Origin: Paenibacillus sp. P25
GTDB lineage: Bacteria > Bacillota > Bacilli > Paenibacillales > NBRC-103111
Assembly: GCA_024704175.1 (NCBI GenBank)
Contig: CP085629.1
Location: 3,162,001 to 3,226,000, forward strand
Reading direction: 5' to 3'
Length of the DNA stretch: 64,000 bases
Below, in pieces: positions 11,296 to 20,072 of this stretch (the stretch's first letter is position 1; each line of letters opens with the position of its first letter). The position numbers and the translations under genes are program-made. A model generated the notes under the pieces. The model ran no database searches. It was not told the origin of the DNA and saw only the letters and a list, made by a program, of their open reading frames with translations.

Positions 11296-11326
11296 GCTCT
11301 TCATCCCCCACAATCTTGCTTCATCG

Positions 11327-11353
11327 TTAGCACTCCTTGCTATTGAGTGCTAA
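11327..11353 (-). promoter_or_regulatory. CIRCE operator
   Basis: Perfect TTAGCACTC-N9-GAGTGCTAA, 32 bases upstream of the hrcA start. This is the HrcA-binding operator of class I heat-shock genes. A TATTAT/TATATA-rich -10 region lies just upstream on the minus strand. It is the only CIRCE in the window. Confidence 0.98.
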
Positions 11354-11363
11354 TATATAATAC

Positions 11364-11389
11364 AAAAATAACAGACCCAAAGGGTCTGT
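11364..11389 (-). terminator. Terminator after the GNAT gene
   Basis: Minus strand ACAGACCC-TTT-GGGTCTGT followed by TATTTTTG, 6 bases past the GNAT stop. It insulates the heat-shock operon from upstream transcription. Confidence 0.85.
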
Positions 11390-11395
11390 GTCAAG

Positions 11396-11857
11396 TCAAT
11401 CCAGCCGTTTGAGAACGGCGATTTCGTCGCAGCAGTGCTGCTTTTTGCAGTGGATGCAGTCGCGCCATACCTTCTCGGGGAAGATCTCTTTCGGCACGAC
11501 ATGAAACCCGTTTCTTTCGAAGAACGCCACCTCATAGGTCAGCGCCATTACCTTCGGTATTTGCTGCTCCCGCGCCTCCTCGATCAGGAAGCTGACAAGC
11601 TTCTTGCCGATGCCTTGTCCCTTATATCCGTCCGTGACGCCGAGCGAACGGATTTCCACAAGATCCTGCCCCAGCCGGGTAAGGGCGCCGCAGCCGACCA
11701 GCCGGTCTTCCAGCTCCGCCACGACGAACGTATCGATCTGATGCTGCAGCGTTTCCTTTGAGCGCGGAAGCATGATGCCTTTCTCCGCATAGCCCTGAAT
11801 AATTTCGTATAAAGTATCGACGTCCTGCTCCGTCGCTTTTCTGCAGGTCACGGCCAT
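11396..11857 (-). CDS. GNAT acetyltransferase, ArgA-like
   Basis: 153-residue acetyl-CoA-dependent N-acetyltransferase. The GNAT motif A is EIRSLGVTDGYKGQGIGKKLV, with LTYEVAFFERNGF after it. The N-terminal YAEKGIMLPRS and the C-terminal tail KVWRDCIHC, a Cys-rich CIHC..HCCDE motif, match the short single-domain N-acetylglutamate synthases of Gram-positives and deltaproteobacteria. A role in the first step of arginine synthesis is therefore likely but unproven; no arg gene is nearby. The ATG (MAVTCRK) has AGGTGGG upstream, and four open codons before it were dropped. Confidence 0.85.
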   Translation of the reverse strand: MAVTCRKATEQDVDTLYEIIQGYAEKGIMLPRSKETLQHQIDTFVVAELEDRLVGCGALTRLGQDLVEIRSLGVTDGYKGQGIGKKLVSFLIEEAREQQIPKVMALTYEVAFFERNGFHVVPKEIFPEKVWRDCIHCKKQHCCDEIAVLKRLD

Positions 11858-11934
11858 TGCCAATCCCACCTATCGAAGTAATATCCGTTATGAAAGTTAA
11901 TATGAATAAATATACAACATAACGAATAAAAATT

Positions 11935-13107
11935 TCAATATGTTTTTGACTCGGCCGCCCCAAGAAATTCCCCGAACACTTCATTGCCCAGCAGCACGCC
12001 CCGGTCCGTAAGCCGGTAGCCTTCCTCCGTAGGCTCCAACAAGCCTTGCTTTGTTAGTCTCGCAAGTACGCCGCCGAACGGATCGTCCCAGGAGCGACCG
12101 AACTGATCGGCAAAATCCGTGCGCCTCACGCCTTCCCGCGACCGCAGCCCGACCATCATGAAATCCTCCATCGCCTCCACCGGCGTTACGTCGCTCCGCT
12201 CCAGCAAAGGCAGGCCGCCGCGGGTCGCATCGATGTACGGCTGCACTCCCTTGATGTTCACGTGCCGCGCCCCGTGCACATAACCGTGGGCCCCCGCCCC
12301 GATCCCGTAGTAGCTCCGGTTGCGCCAATACATCGCATTGTGCCGGTCGCCGTAGCCCGGTTTGGCGAAGTTGCTGATCTCATACTGCGTATATCCCGCA
12401 TCGCGCAGACGCTTCATTATTAGAAGAAACATTTCCACTTCATCGTCTTCCTCGGGCAACGGAAGCTCCCCGCGCTGATACAGCGTGTGGAACAGCGTAT
12501 TCTCCTCCACCTTCAGACTATAGATGGAGTAGTGGGGCAGTCCCAGGGCAAGCGCTTCGTCCAGCGTCGCCCCCATCACTTCCAGCGTCTGCTCCGGCAG
12601 GCCGAACATCAAGTCGATCGACATGTTGGTAAACCCGGCTTTGCGCGCATTCTCCAGGCTGCGGTATACATCGTCCGTATTATGGATGCGCCCGATCCGC
12701 TCCAGGAGGGCATTGTTGAACGATTGGACACCGAAGCTGATCCGGTTCACGCCGCCTTCCTTCATGGCCTGCAGTTTCTCGGGATCCGTCGTCCCCGGGT
12801 TCGCCTCCATCGTAAACTCGTAATCCGCCGCGAGATTCGGGAAATAGGTCCGCACCCGTTTCAGGAAGCTCTCCATCTGATCCGGGAGCAGCACGGTTGG
12901 CGTCCCGCCGCCGACAAAGATCGTTTCGATCACTCCCGGCGTGACCTGGCTCACCGTCCGTTCCATCTCCCGCTCCAGCGCGTCCAGGTAGTCCATAACC
13001 GGCTGGCCCTTCAGCACATAGGAGTTAAAGTCGCAGTAATGACATTTGTTCGTGCAAAAAGGAATATGAATATACACCGCTTGCGGCGTTTCTGTCCGCT
13101 GTCTCAT
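11935..13107 (-). CDS. hemW: HemW, radical-SAM heme chaperone
   Basis: HemN-like radical-SAM protein that handles heme rather than oxidising coproporphyrinogen. The start MRQRTETPQAVYIHIPFC has AAGGAGGTAG upstream; 23 open codons before it overlap the lepA terminator and were dropped. The cluster motif is CTNKCHYCDF (C-x3-C-x2-C). FVGGGTPTVL and EANPGTTD are the SAM-binding blocks, and the HemW C-terminal domain follows (about 390 residues in all). It is placed after lepA as in B. subtilis. Confidence 0.95.
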   Translation of the reverse strand: MRQRTETPQAVYIHIPFCTNKCHYCDFNSYVLKGQPVMDYLDALEREMERTVSQVTPGVIETIFVGGGTPTVLLPDQMESFLKRVRTYFPNLAADYEFTMEANPGTTDPEKLQAMKEGGVNRISFGVQSFNNALLERIGRIHNTDDVYRSLENARKAGFTNMSIDLMFGLPEQTLEVMGATLDEALALGLPHYSIYSLKVEENTLFHTLYQRGELPLPEEDDEVEMFLLIMKRLRDAGYTQYEISNFAKPGYGDRHNAMYWRNRSYYGIGAGAHGYVHGARHVNIKGVQPYIDATRGGLPLLERSDVTPVEAMEDFMMVGLRSREGVRRTDFADQFGRSWDDPFGGVLARLTKQGLLEPTEEGYRLTDRGVLLGNEVFGEFLGAAESKTY

Positions 13108-13131
13108 ACTTACTACCTCCTTCCGAAAGCC

Positions 13132-13167
13132 AAAAGCAGGCGCAGCATGGATCCATGCCGCACCTGC
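13132..13167 (-). terminator. Terminator after lepA
   Basis: GCAGGTGCGGCATGG / CCATGCTGCGCCTGC hairpin with TTTT on the minus strand, 13 bases past the lepA stop and just upstream of hemW. Confidence 0.8.
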
Positions 13168-13179
13168 TCCCTGCATTCC

Positions 13180-14992
13180 TTAATTCTCGTCGATCTTGAG
13201 CACCGCCATGAACGCTTCCTGCGGCACCTCAACGCGCCGACCTGTTTCATCCGCTTCTTGCCTTCCTTCTGCTTCTCGAGCAGCTTCCGCTTCCGCGAAA
13301 TGTCGCCGCCATAGCATTTGGCAAGGACGTTCTTGCGCATCGCTTTGACCGTTTCGCGGGCGATGACCTTCTGGCCGATGGCCGCTTGAATCGGCACCTC
13401 GAACATCTGGCGGGGATGAGCTCGCGCAGCTTCTCGCAAATGATGCGTCCGCGGTTGTAGGCGCGGTCGCGGTGCACGATGAACGACAGCGCGTCCACCT
13501 GCTCGTTGTTCAGCAGGATGTCCATTTTTACGAGATTGGACTGTTTATATCCCGACAGCTCGTAATCGAAGGACGCGTAGCCCTTGGTTCCCGATTTGAG
13601 CTGATCGAAGAAGTCGTATACGATCTCCGACAGCGGAATGTCGTAAGTCAGCGTCACCCGCGTCGTATCGAGATACTCCATATTGATATATTCGCCGCGC
13701 TTGGACTGGCACAGCTCCATGATCGTGCCGACATAATCGTTCGGAACGATGATCTGCGCTTTGACGAAAGGCTCCTCGACATAGTCGATCTTGCCCGGCT
13801 CCGGGAACAGCGAAGGGTTCTCGATGTTCAGCACGGTGCCGTTCGTCTGCGTGACGCGGAACACTACGCTCGGCGCGGTCGTAATGAGCGGAATGTTGAA
13901 TTCGCGCTCGATCCGCTCCTGAATGATCTCCATATGCAGCAGTCCGAGGAAGCCGCAGCGGAAACCGAACCCTAGTGCCGTGGACGTCTCCGGCTCGAAG
14001 CTAAGCGAAGCGTCGTTCAGCTGCAGCTTCTCCAGTGCTTCCCGCAGGTCGTTATAGTCGCTGGTCTCGATCGGATACAGTCCGCAGAATACCATCGGGT
14101 TGATTTTGCGGTAGCCCGGCGGCGGATCGGGGGTCGGGTTCTTCGCATCCGTTACCGTATCCCCGACCCGGGTATCGCCCACGTTCTTGATCCCGGCAAC
14201 GATAAAGCCTACGTCTCCGACTTCGAGCGAATCGACGATGCCCATCCGCGGTTTGAACGCGCCGACTTCAATGACCTCGAACGTCTTGTCCGTGGCCATG
14301 AACTTGATCTTGGAGCCGGCACGGATCGAGCCGTCAATCACGCGGACATATACGATGACGCCTTTGTAAGGATCATAGTGCGAGTCGAAGATGAGCGCCT
14401 TCAGCGGCTTATCCGATTCGCCTTGCGGCGCCGGCACCTTGTGGACGACCTGCTCCAGGATTTCCTTGATCCCGATGCCGGCCTTCGCGGAAGCGAGTAC
14501 CGCTTCGCTTGCATCCAGCCCGATCACGTCTTCGATTTCCTGCTTCACCCGCTCCGGGTCCGCGCTCGGCAAATCGATCTTGTTGATCACCGGTAAAATC
14601 TCGAGATTGTTGTCCAAGGCGAGGTAAACGTTGGCCAGCGTCTGCGCTTCGATCCCCTGCGCCGCGTCAACCACCAGCAGAGCGCCTTCGCAGGCTGCAA
14701 GGCTCCGCGACACCTCATAGGTAAAGTCGACGTGCCCCGGGGTATCGATCAGGTTCAATATATATTCTTCGCCGTCATCCGCTTTGTAGTTCAGCCGTAC
14801 CGCCTGCAGCTTGATCGTGATGCCCCTCTCGCGCTCCAAATCCATTTGGTCGAGCACCTGATCCTGCATTTCCCGTGAAGTGAGCGCGCCCGTATATTCG
14901 AGAATACGGTCGGCCAGCGTCGACTTCCCGTGGTCGATATGGGCGATGATGCAGAAGTTCCTTATTTTCTTTTGTCTGGCTTGGATATCCAT
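13180..14992 (-). CDS. lepA: LepA (EF4), translational GTPase; two frameshifts
   Basis: Ribosome-associated GTPase that back-translocates or helps assemble ribosomes. G1 [14 protein letters not shown], switch [23 protein letters not shown] and [11 protein letters not shown] are all present. The LepA-specific C-terminus is split. After REL-IP the frame moves (a run of four C at 13412-13415 needs a fifth). After KRMKQVG it moves again (near 13237) to end [21 protein letters not shown]. Repaired length is 604 residues, normal. The ATG of [13 protein letters not shown] is the family start. Confidence 0.94.
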
Positions 14993-15093
14993 CGTCAGCT
15001 TTACCCTCACTCACCTGCAAATTTACAATACCTCTAATTATAGCAGTTGAAGGGGTATGCAGGCAATGGAGTTCCTTGGCGCTCGCGACGTGT

Positions 15094-15462
15094 CTAGCTG
15101 AAAATCGCCTCAAACAGGGTCACAATCCAGCGCATGCCGTGATACGCCACGATTTGCAGCAGATCGCCCACCTTGTTTCCGAACCGGTTGACGCCGGTAT
15201 CTTTTACCGGCTCGGGACGCGGAGCAGGCGGTTCCGCCTTCCCGGCTCCGGCCGGTTTGACGGGAGCCTCAGCCGCCGCCGCCTGCTTGCCTGCGGGGGC
15301 CGCGGCATAGGAGCGGGCCGGCGGCTTCCCGCCCCCGGGCGACGCCGTGGTCCCGAGCGGGCCGTGAATCCGCTCCGTGCCCTGGGTGGCCAGCGATACG
15401 CCGAACAGGATGCAGAAGGCCATCGCCATGACGACGGCCATGAATTTCAAGGCGCCTTTCAT
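15094..15462 (-). CDS. YqxA-like membrane-anchored protein (DUF3679)
   Basis: 122 residues: an N-terminal transmembrane segment (FMAVVMAMAFCILFGVSLA), a Pro/Ala/Lys-rich linker, and a C-terminal helix GNKVGDLLQIVAYHGMRWIVTLFEAIF. It sits between spoIIP and lepA, the place of yqxA in B. subtilis. Function is unknown. The linker is low-complexity and Ala-rich, so the assignment rests on position, topology and length. The ATG has AGGGAG upstream. Confidence 0.8.
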   Translation of the reverse strand: MKGALKFMAVVMAMAFCILFGVSLATQGTERIHGPLGTTASPGGGKPPARSYAAAPAGKQAAAAEAPVKPAGAGKAEPPAPRPEPVKDTGVNRFGNKVGDLLQIVAYHGMRWIVTLFEAIFS

Positions 15463-15507
15463 GCGGGGGCTCCCTCCTTTTTCTCAAATCCCAAGCGGTT
15501 CAGCCCC

Positions 15508-16746
15508 TCAGCCCGTTTTCTTCTCATCCTTCGCACCCGCCGGAGGCGCGCCGACCTTCTCCACATGCTGGATCACTTCCGCTATTGCTACTGCCAGCGC
15601 ATCGGCCGTCCGGTAACATTCCTCCATGGTGTTGTCCACGCCGCCGATTTCAATCAGCACGCTGTTCGGCGAGAAGTTCTGGTTGTATACGCCGTTCCCC
15701 TCGGCGTTCTTGGCGTGAATCCCTTTGGAAATTCCCGGGAACTTGCTCTCGACCGCCTCATGAATTTGCTTGGCGAATTCATAGTTTTGCTCCCAATTCG
15801 GGTTTTTGCCGCCGATGATGAAATAGATTTGCGCGTAACTCTGGCCGTTGATCGTCGCCGTCGTCTTGTCCCTGCGCTGCGAATCGCGGTGAATGTCAAA
15901 GTAGTATTTCAGGTCGGGATGGCCCGCCGAGGCTTCCTGCAGCGTTTTGAGCGAATATTTGTAGGAATAGTAGTAGTTGAAGTTTTTTTCGATCGCCGGA
16001 TAGTTTTCATTCGAATGAACGGAGCCGATGCCTTCCTTCTCCAGCATTTGCGCGAGCCTGAGGCCGACCAGCGTTACGTTCTCTTTCGGATCGTACGCCT
16101 TGTCCGGATCTTTAATGCCGGGAAGCTCGGGAAGATACGATTCCTGATTGTGCGATTGGTAGACAAAAGCGACGTTTTTCCCCGCGGTTTTCGGCGGCTG
16201 TGCTGTCGGCGTCGGCAGCACAGGACCTTGAACGGGTCCGTCGCCGGCCACGGGATTCGCCGTGATCGTGCCCGTATCCCCGGGATCTCCCGGCTTCAGC
16301 ACCTCGCCGCGCGGACCGTAATCGAGCGGCGAATCGCCGTCGATATTGCTGAGCAGCACCGACCCGTCTTGGCCGAGCCCCGGCACCTCCCGCGAAATCA
16401 GCGTCTTCGGATCCTTCGGATTAATGTCCGTGATCAGCGAGAACAGAAAGCCGCTGACCTTGGACTGCGAGAACGTAAACGACTTACGGTCCGTCTGCAA
16501 ATGCGGAATTTCCATGCCCAGCATGTCCATAAAAAAACGGCTCGATACCGAAGCGGCAAGCCCCTTCATGGAGGAGGAGGGCTCCTTCGCCGTCATTCGG
16601 GTCTGAATGAAGCCGAGAACCCCAAATACGATAAAAAACAGAATGCATCCCGTCATCAGCATCGTAATCGTCCGGGTATAGGTTCCGAACGCTTGACTCA
16701 CTTTCCTGTACTTGCTGAGATTCACCGTAACCGATGTCCATTTCAT
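15508..16746 (-). CDS. spoIIP: SpoIIP, sporulation peptidoglycan hydrolase
   Basis: Amidase/endopeptidase that, with SpoIID and SpoIIM, thins septal peptidoglycan to drive engulfment; under mother-cell control in B. subtilis. 412 residues: an N-terminal membrane anchor (TITMLMTGCILFFIVFGVLGF), a linker rich in Gly/Asp/Pro, and the catalytic domain with YQSHNQESYLPELP, KYYFDIHRDSQRRD and VLIEIGGVDNTMEE. The start MKWTSVTVNL follows AAGGAGGCGG. It lies upstream of yqxA, separated here from gpr by a BrkB and a DUF3243 gene. Confidence 0.95.
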   Translation of the reverse strand: MKWTSVTVNLSKYRKVSQAFGTYTRTITMLMTGCILFFIVFGVLGFIQTRMTAKEPSSSMKGLAASVSSRFFMDMLGMEIPHLQTDRKSFTFSQSKVSGFLFSLITDINPKDPKTLISREVPGLGQDGSVLLSNIDGDSPLDYGPRGEVLKPGDPGDTGTITANPVAGDGPVQGPVLPTPTAQPPKTAGKNVAFVYQSHNQESYLPELPGIKDPDKAYDPKENVTLVGLRLAQMLEKEGIGSVHSNENYPAIEKNFNYYYSYKYSLKTLQEASAGHPDLKYYFDIHRDSQRRDKTTATINGQSYAQIYFIIGGKNPNWEQNYEFAKQIHEAVESKFPGISKGIHAKNAEGNGVYNQNFSPNSVLIEIGGVDNTMEECYRTADALAVAIAEVIQHVEKVGAPPAGAKDEKKTG

Positions 16747-16906
16747 TGTTTCCGCCTCCTTGACCTTCGATCTGTGCAGCAAGCTCTCCGGTTTCAGTCT
16801 CTAGTAACAACTCTATGAAGCGAATCTCGAAGATAGAACCCCGGAGGAGGGAAACTTTACTAGAGTCGGAGAACAAGCACAGCTCGGGTCAAACAGGGCT
16901 TGAACG
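16747..16906. promoter_or_regulatory. spoIIP leader with an inverted repeat
   Basis: No gene seen. CTCTAGTAA (16799-16807) and TTACTAGAG (16857-16865) are exact inverted copies 49 bases apart. They could close a large stem-loop in the spoIIP leader or act as a split operator. I could not identify a sigma-E promoter with confidence. Confidence 0.4.
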
Positions 16907-16948
16907 AAAAAAAACTCCGTCAGGTCTGATCATACAGACTGGACGGAG
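16907..16948 (-). terminator. Terminator after the BrkB gene
   Basis: Minus-strand hairpin CTCCGTCCAGTCTG / CAGACCTGACGGAG followed by eight T. Strong intrinsic terminator. Confidence 0.9.
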
Positions 16949-16971
16949 CTCTGTTGGCAGAAGCAAACGGA

Positions 16972-17993
16972 CTACCCGGATGCGGAGCGATGATCCGCCT
17001 TGCCGGAAGGCGAGGGCCTGCCTCCCCACGGCGGCGTCAACGCGAATTTTTTGCAGGAAGGCTTTTCTTTCCCCGTCCGGTCGAAATGCAGCGTCGCGTT
17101 GATTTCCCCGCCGAGCACCAGAATGATGCTCGACAAATACAGCCAGATCAGCAGGACGATGATGCCGCCGATGCTTCCGTATGTTTTCGTATAATTGCCG
17201 AAATGATTGACATAGAGTGAGAATAACAGGGAGGTGATCACCCAGCCTACAGTGGCGAACAAGGCGCCCGGCAGAACCTCTTTGAATTTCAGCCTCGTAT
17301 TCGGAGTGAATAGATAGAGCAGTGCAAATACCAGCACCATAACGGCCAGCGGAAAAATATACTGGACGGCGCCCCAGATCACATCGAAATTGCCGGGGAG
17401 TCTCATGAATTTGTAGAGCGCCCCGCCGATCAGCTTGCCGAAAATAAGCAGGGCGATGCTGATGAGGATCATGACCGCAAGTCCGATCGTAAAAATAACG
17501 GAAATTCCCTTCGCCTTCCAATAGGGGCGGTCCTCCTCCTGATCGTAAGCTTTGTTCAAAGCTTTCATGATCGCATCCACTCCGCTTGAAGCCGACCACA
17601 GTGTGGCCAGCAGGCCGATGGAAAGCAGGGAGCCGCCGCGGGACCGCTCGATTTCACGGAACGAATCCATGATCGCCCGGCTCGAGATATCCGGCAGAAT
17701 GCGGGCGAAGAAGCGTATCGCATCCTCCGCAGTGTACTGTGTGAAACTGAAGCAGGCGATGACAAAAATGAGAAACGGAAAAAACGCCAAAATCAAATAA
17801 TAGGTCAGTTGCGCCCCCATAGCCGGCACCTCATCGTCTTGAAAGCGGCAGTACAAATTCTCGGCAAACGTCTTAAAGCGGAATCGGGAAGCTTTCTTTT
17901 TATCCGCTCGGCTGGAGGGGGCGCCGTTTCACGGCCGGGACGGCCCGCCAAAGCCTTCGGCCGCCCTCTCCCCGGTTCCATGGTACGCTGCAT
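16972..17993 (-). CDS. YihY/BrkB family membrane protein (one frameshift)
   Basis: Inner-membrane protein of the YihY/BrkB family with about six transmembrane helices. The signature DDEVPAMGAQLTYYLILAFFPFLIF is near residue 55. GSLLSIGLLATLWSASSGVDAIMKALNKAYD and SIGGIIVLLIWLYLSSIILVLGGEINA are further family blocks. The ATG at the right edge has AAGGAGGCG, but its frame must shift at a run of five A/T (17897-17901) to join the main frame, whose only in-frame start is a poor internal TTG. Repaired length is about 340 residues. Function is unknown despite the old RNase BN name. Confidence 0.87.
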
Positions 17994-18025
17994 GGCTTAA
18001 GCGCCTCCTTTTCTTAGAGGGTAGA

Positions 18026-18056
18026 ATAAATCCCCCTAAACGAATTTAGAGGGATT
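18026..18056 (-). terminator. Probable terminator after the DUF3243 gene
   Basis: Minus strand AATCCCTCTAAA-TTCG-TTTAGGGGGATT followed by TATTC, 15 bases past the stop. The T-tract is weak. Confidence 0.5.
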
Positions 18057-18071
18057 GGCTGTTTTCGTTGT

Positions 18072-18416
18072 TTAATTCGCCGATTGCACCAATCGGACCA
18101 GCATATGGGCCAGCTTGTGGCGTTCCTCCTGCCGTCCGGCTTTCCACAACTCCTGCAGCGACTTCTCTTCGCTGTTCCGCGGCTCTTCATGGGCCGCCAG
18201 GTAATCGCCGATCTTCTCCGCCATAACGGCCATCTGCTCCTCGTTTAATCCGATATGCTCGGCAAGCTCGATTCTTTTGCGCAAATACGATTTGAAAGAT
18301 TCGAAGCTTTGTAAAATTTCGTCCTTTCTTCCGGCATCCATCTTCTGAATGGCGTCATCCACATGGCTGGTAGTTACCTCTCCGTTTTTTTCCAGGACAT
18401 GATTTTTTTCCGTCAT
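18072..18416 (-). CDS. DUF3243 domain protein
   Basis: 114-residue helical protein. The C-terminal part (RKRIELAEHIGLNEEQMAVMAEKIGDYLAA, then LQELWKAGRQEERHKLAHMLVRLVQ) matches the DUF3243 family (YmfJ of B. subtilis), function unknown. The ATG follows AGGAGGCGG. It carries an N-terminal extension of about 35 polar residues compared with the short YmfJ type. It lies between gpr and the BrkB gene, each flanked by terminators, so it is probably monocistronic. Confidence 0.82.
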   Translation of the reverse strand: MTEKNHVLEKNGEVTTSHVDDAIQKMDAGRKDEILQSFESFKSYLRKRIELAEHIGLNEEQMAVMAEKIGDYLAAHEEPRNSEEKSLQELWKAGRQEERHKLAHMLVRLVQSAN

Positions 18417-18488
18417 GGTTACCGCCTCCTATATGCTGGACTTGTCAAGTATTACTTAACCCTGAGCGGTGTCCGCGAATCAGCCATG

Positions 18489-18526
18489 GAAAAACGCCGG
18501 ACCCGCTGTTCGGCGGTTCCGGCGTT
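18489..18526 (-). terminator. Terminator after gpr
   Basis: Hairpin GAACGCCGGAACCGCC / GCGGGTCCGGCGTT followed by TTTTT on the minus strand, 20 bases past the gpr stop. Confidence 0.85.
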
Positions 18527-18546
18527 CCCTGAGGCATCTTTCGGCT

Positions 18547-19545
18547 TCAGTGGGTGTAGGCGGCCACATTGTTCACGTCCACCGCTTCGTGGAGCGCCGC
18601 ATTCAATCCGCTCGCAATAATGTTCGCGATGTCCTCGATAAACTGGTCGACCTCCTTCGGGGTGACCAGGAGATCGTGGCCCAGCGGATTCAGCACTTCT
18701 CTGACGAGCTGTAGACGTTCCTGCTCCTGCATGTTATCGATCAGACCCAGGATTTGGCCCGTATTCGCCGTCTGCTGGCGAAAGTGGTCGCGCATCAGAT
18801 CAAAAGCATTGTTCACGATCGTGGAGGCATACACCACGGTAGGAACGCCGATGGCGATGACCGGAATGCCCAGGGTCTCCAGGGTCAGCCCCTTGCGCTT
18901 GTTTCCGATCCCCGACCCGGGGTGAATGCCGGTATCCGCAATCTGAATCGTCGTATTGACGCGCTCCAGCGAACGGGAAGCCAGGGCGTCGATGGCGATA
19001 ACAAGGTCGGGCTTGGACCTGTCGACGATGCCCTGCACGATTTCTCCCGTCTCGATCCCTGTCGTTCCGAGAACACCGGGCGCCACGGCGCTGACCGGAC
19101 GGTACCCGGGATTGACCTGCCCCGGCATCAGCTCGAAATAATGCCGCGTGACCATGACGTTCTCCACTACCATCGGTCCAAGCGCATCCGGCGTGACATT
19201 CCAGTTGCCGAGGCCGATAATGAGGACACTGGCGTTCGGGCCGATATTCAGCTTTTGCAAAAATTTCTCGAACTGCTGGGCGAACACGGTAGCGACGCGG
19301 TCCTGAAAGTCCGTATCCTGCTTCCGGAGCTCCAGGGCTTCCAGCGTAATATAATGGCCCGGCGACTTGCCGAGAGCCCGGGAGCCCTCCGCTGAAGCGA
19401 TATCGATCACGCTGATTCGAATGCCGTCCTGCTCCATATCGGAGCTATGTACACCCGGGATGGGAGAGCCTGCGGACGAAGCCGTATTGTGCGCTTCCAA
19501 AGCGAGATCGGTTCTTACCGAATATGCGGTCAAATCAAGTTCCAT
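18547..19545 (-). CDS. gpr: GPR, germination protease
   Basis: Aspartic-type endopeptidase that degrades small acid-soluble spore proteins at germination; made as a zymogen in the forespore. Start MELDLTAYSVRTDLALEA chosen because AAAGGAG lies 11 bases upstream and the B. subtilis protein begins at the same place; a TTG 16 codons upstream lacks a ribosome site. 332 residues. Family blocks include LIIGLGNWNVTPDALGP, VIAIDALASRSLERVNTTIQIADTGI and HPGSGIGNKRKGL. It is divergent from rpsT, as in B. subtilis. Confidence 0.96.
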   Translation of the reverse strand: MELDLTAYSVRTDLALEAHNTASSAGSPIPGVHSSDMEQDGIRISVIDIASAEGSRALGKSPGHYITLEALELRKQDTDFQDRVATVFAQQFEKFLQKLNIGPNASVLIIGLGNWNVTPDALGPMVVENVMVTRHYFELMPGQVNPGYRPVSAVAPGVLGTTGIETGEIVQGIVDRSKPDLVIAIDALASRSLERVNTTIQIADTGIHPGSGIGNKRKGLTLETLGIPVIAIGVPTVVYASTIVNNAFDLMRDHFRQQTANTGQILGLIDNMQEQERLQLVREVLNPLGHDLLVTPKEVDQFIEDIANIIASGLNAALHEAVDVNNVAAYTH

Positions 19546-19641
19546 ATCTTCATCCGTCTCCTTTCGAATATAAGCGCGATTATTTTGTGACAAAGCCGTA
19601 GCGGTTATGCAAAAGTTTTAACAAGCGTTCCCGTCATTGTA

Positions 19642-19670
19642 TTGCAATTTGATATGGGCCATGTTAGAAT
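19642..19670 (+). promoter_or_regulatory. rpsT: Probable rpsT promoter
   Basis: TTGCAA-N17-TAGAAT, 66 bases upstream of the rpsT start; a fair sigma-A match in the gpr/rpsT divergent region. Confidence 0.6.
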
Positions 19671-19736
19671 ATCTAGAGTTGTCAACAAATGAATCGTTAA
19701 TCGTTTCATTGCAAGTTGCAGTAGGAGGTGAATGTC

Positions 19737-20009
19737 ATGCCAAACATTAAATCCGCTATTAAACGTGTGAAAGTAAGCGAGAAGCGCCGTCTTCGCAACG
19801 CTTCCCACAAATCCGCTCTCCGCACGGCTGTTAAAGCTTTCGAAACGGTCGCTGCCGGCGACAACCTGGACAACGCTAAAGCAGCTTTGATCGCCGCCAG
19901 CAAGAAGCTGGATAAAGCAGCGACGAAAGGCTTGATCCATAAAAATGCCGCTGCCCGCAAAAAGTCCCGCCTGGCCAAAAAGCTTAACGCTTTGTCCGCT
20001 CAAGCGTAA
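19737..20009 (+). CDS. rpsT: Ribosomal protein S20
   Basis: 30S primary-binding protein S20, 90 residues, very basic. It begins [22 protein letters not shown] and ends [16 protein letters not shown], a complete match to the family. The ATG follows AGGAGGTG. It is one of the few plus-strand genes and is transcribed away from gpr and towards holA, with a shared terminator between. Confidence 0.98.
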   Translation: MPNIKSAIKRVKVSEKRRLRNASHKSALRTAVKAFETVAAGDNLDNAKAALIAASKKLDKAATKGLIHKNAAARKKSRLAKKLNALSAQA

Positions 20010-20030
20010 CTCGCTCGCAGGTGCAGCGAT

Positions 20031-20072
20031 AAAAAAGACCATGCCCGTCCTAACGGACGGCATGGTCTTTTT
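20031..20072. terminator. Bidirectional terminator between rpsT and holA
   Basis: AAAAAA-GACCATGCC.GTCC-TAAC-GGAC.GGCATGGTC-TTTTT. The A-run and T-run on both sides make it work for rpsT (plus) and holA (minus). Confidence 0.9.

Noticed and set aside
19605..20049. C-terminal extension of HolA across rpsT
   Set aside because: Overlaps a terminator and antisense rpsT, has no family counterpart, and is explained by one missing or extra base.
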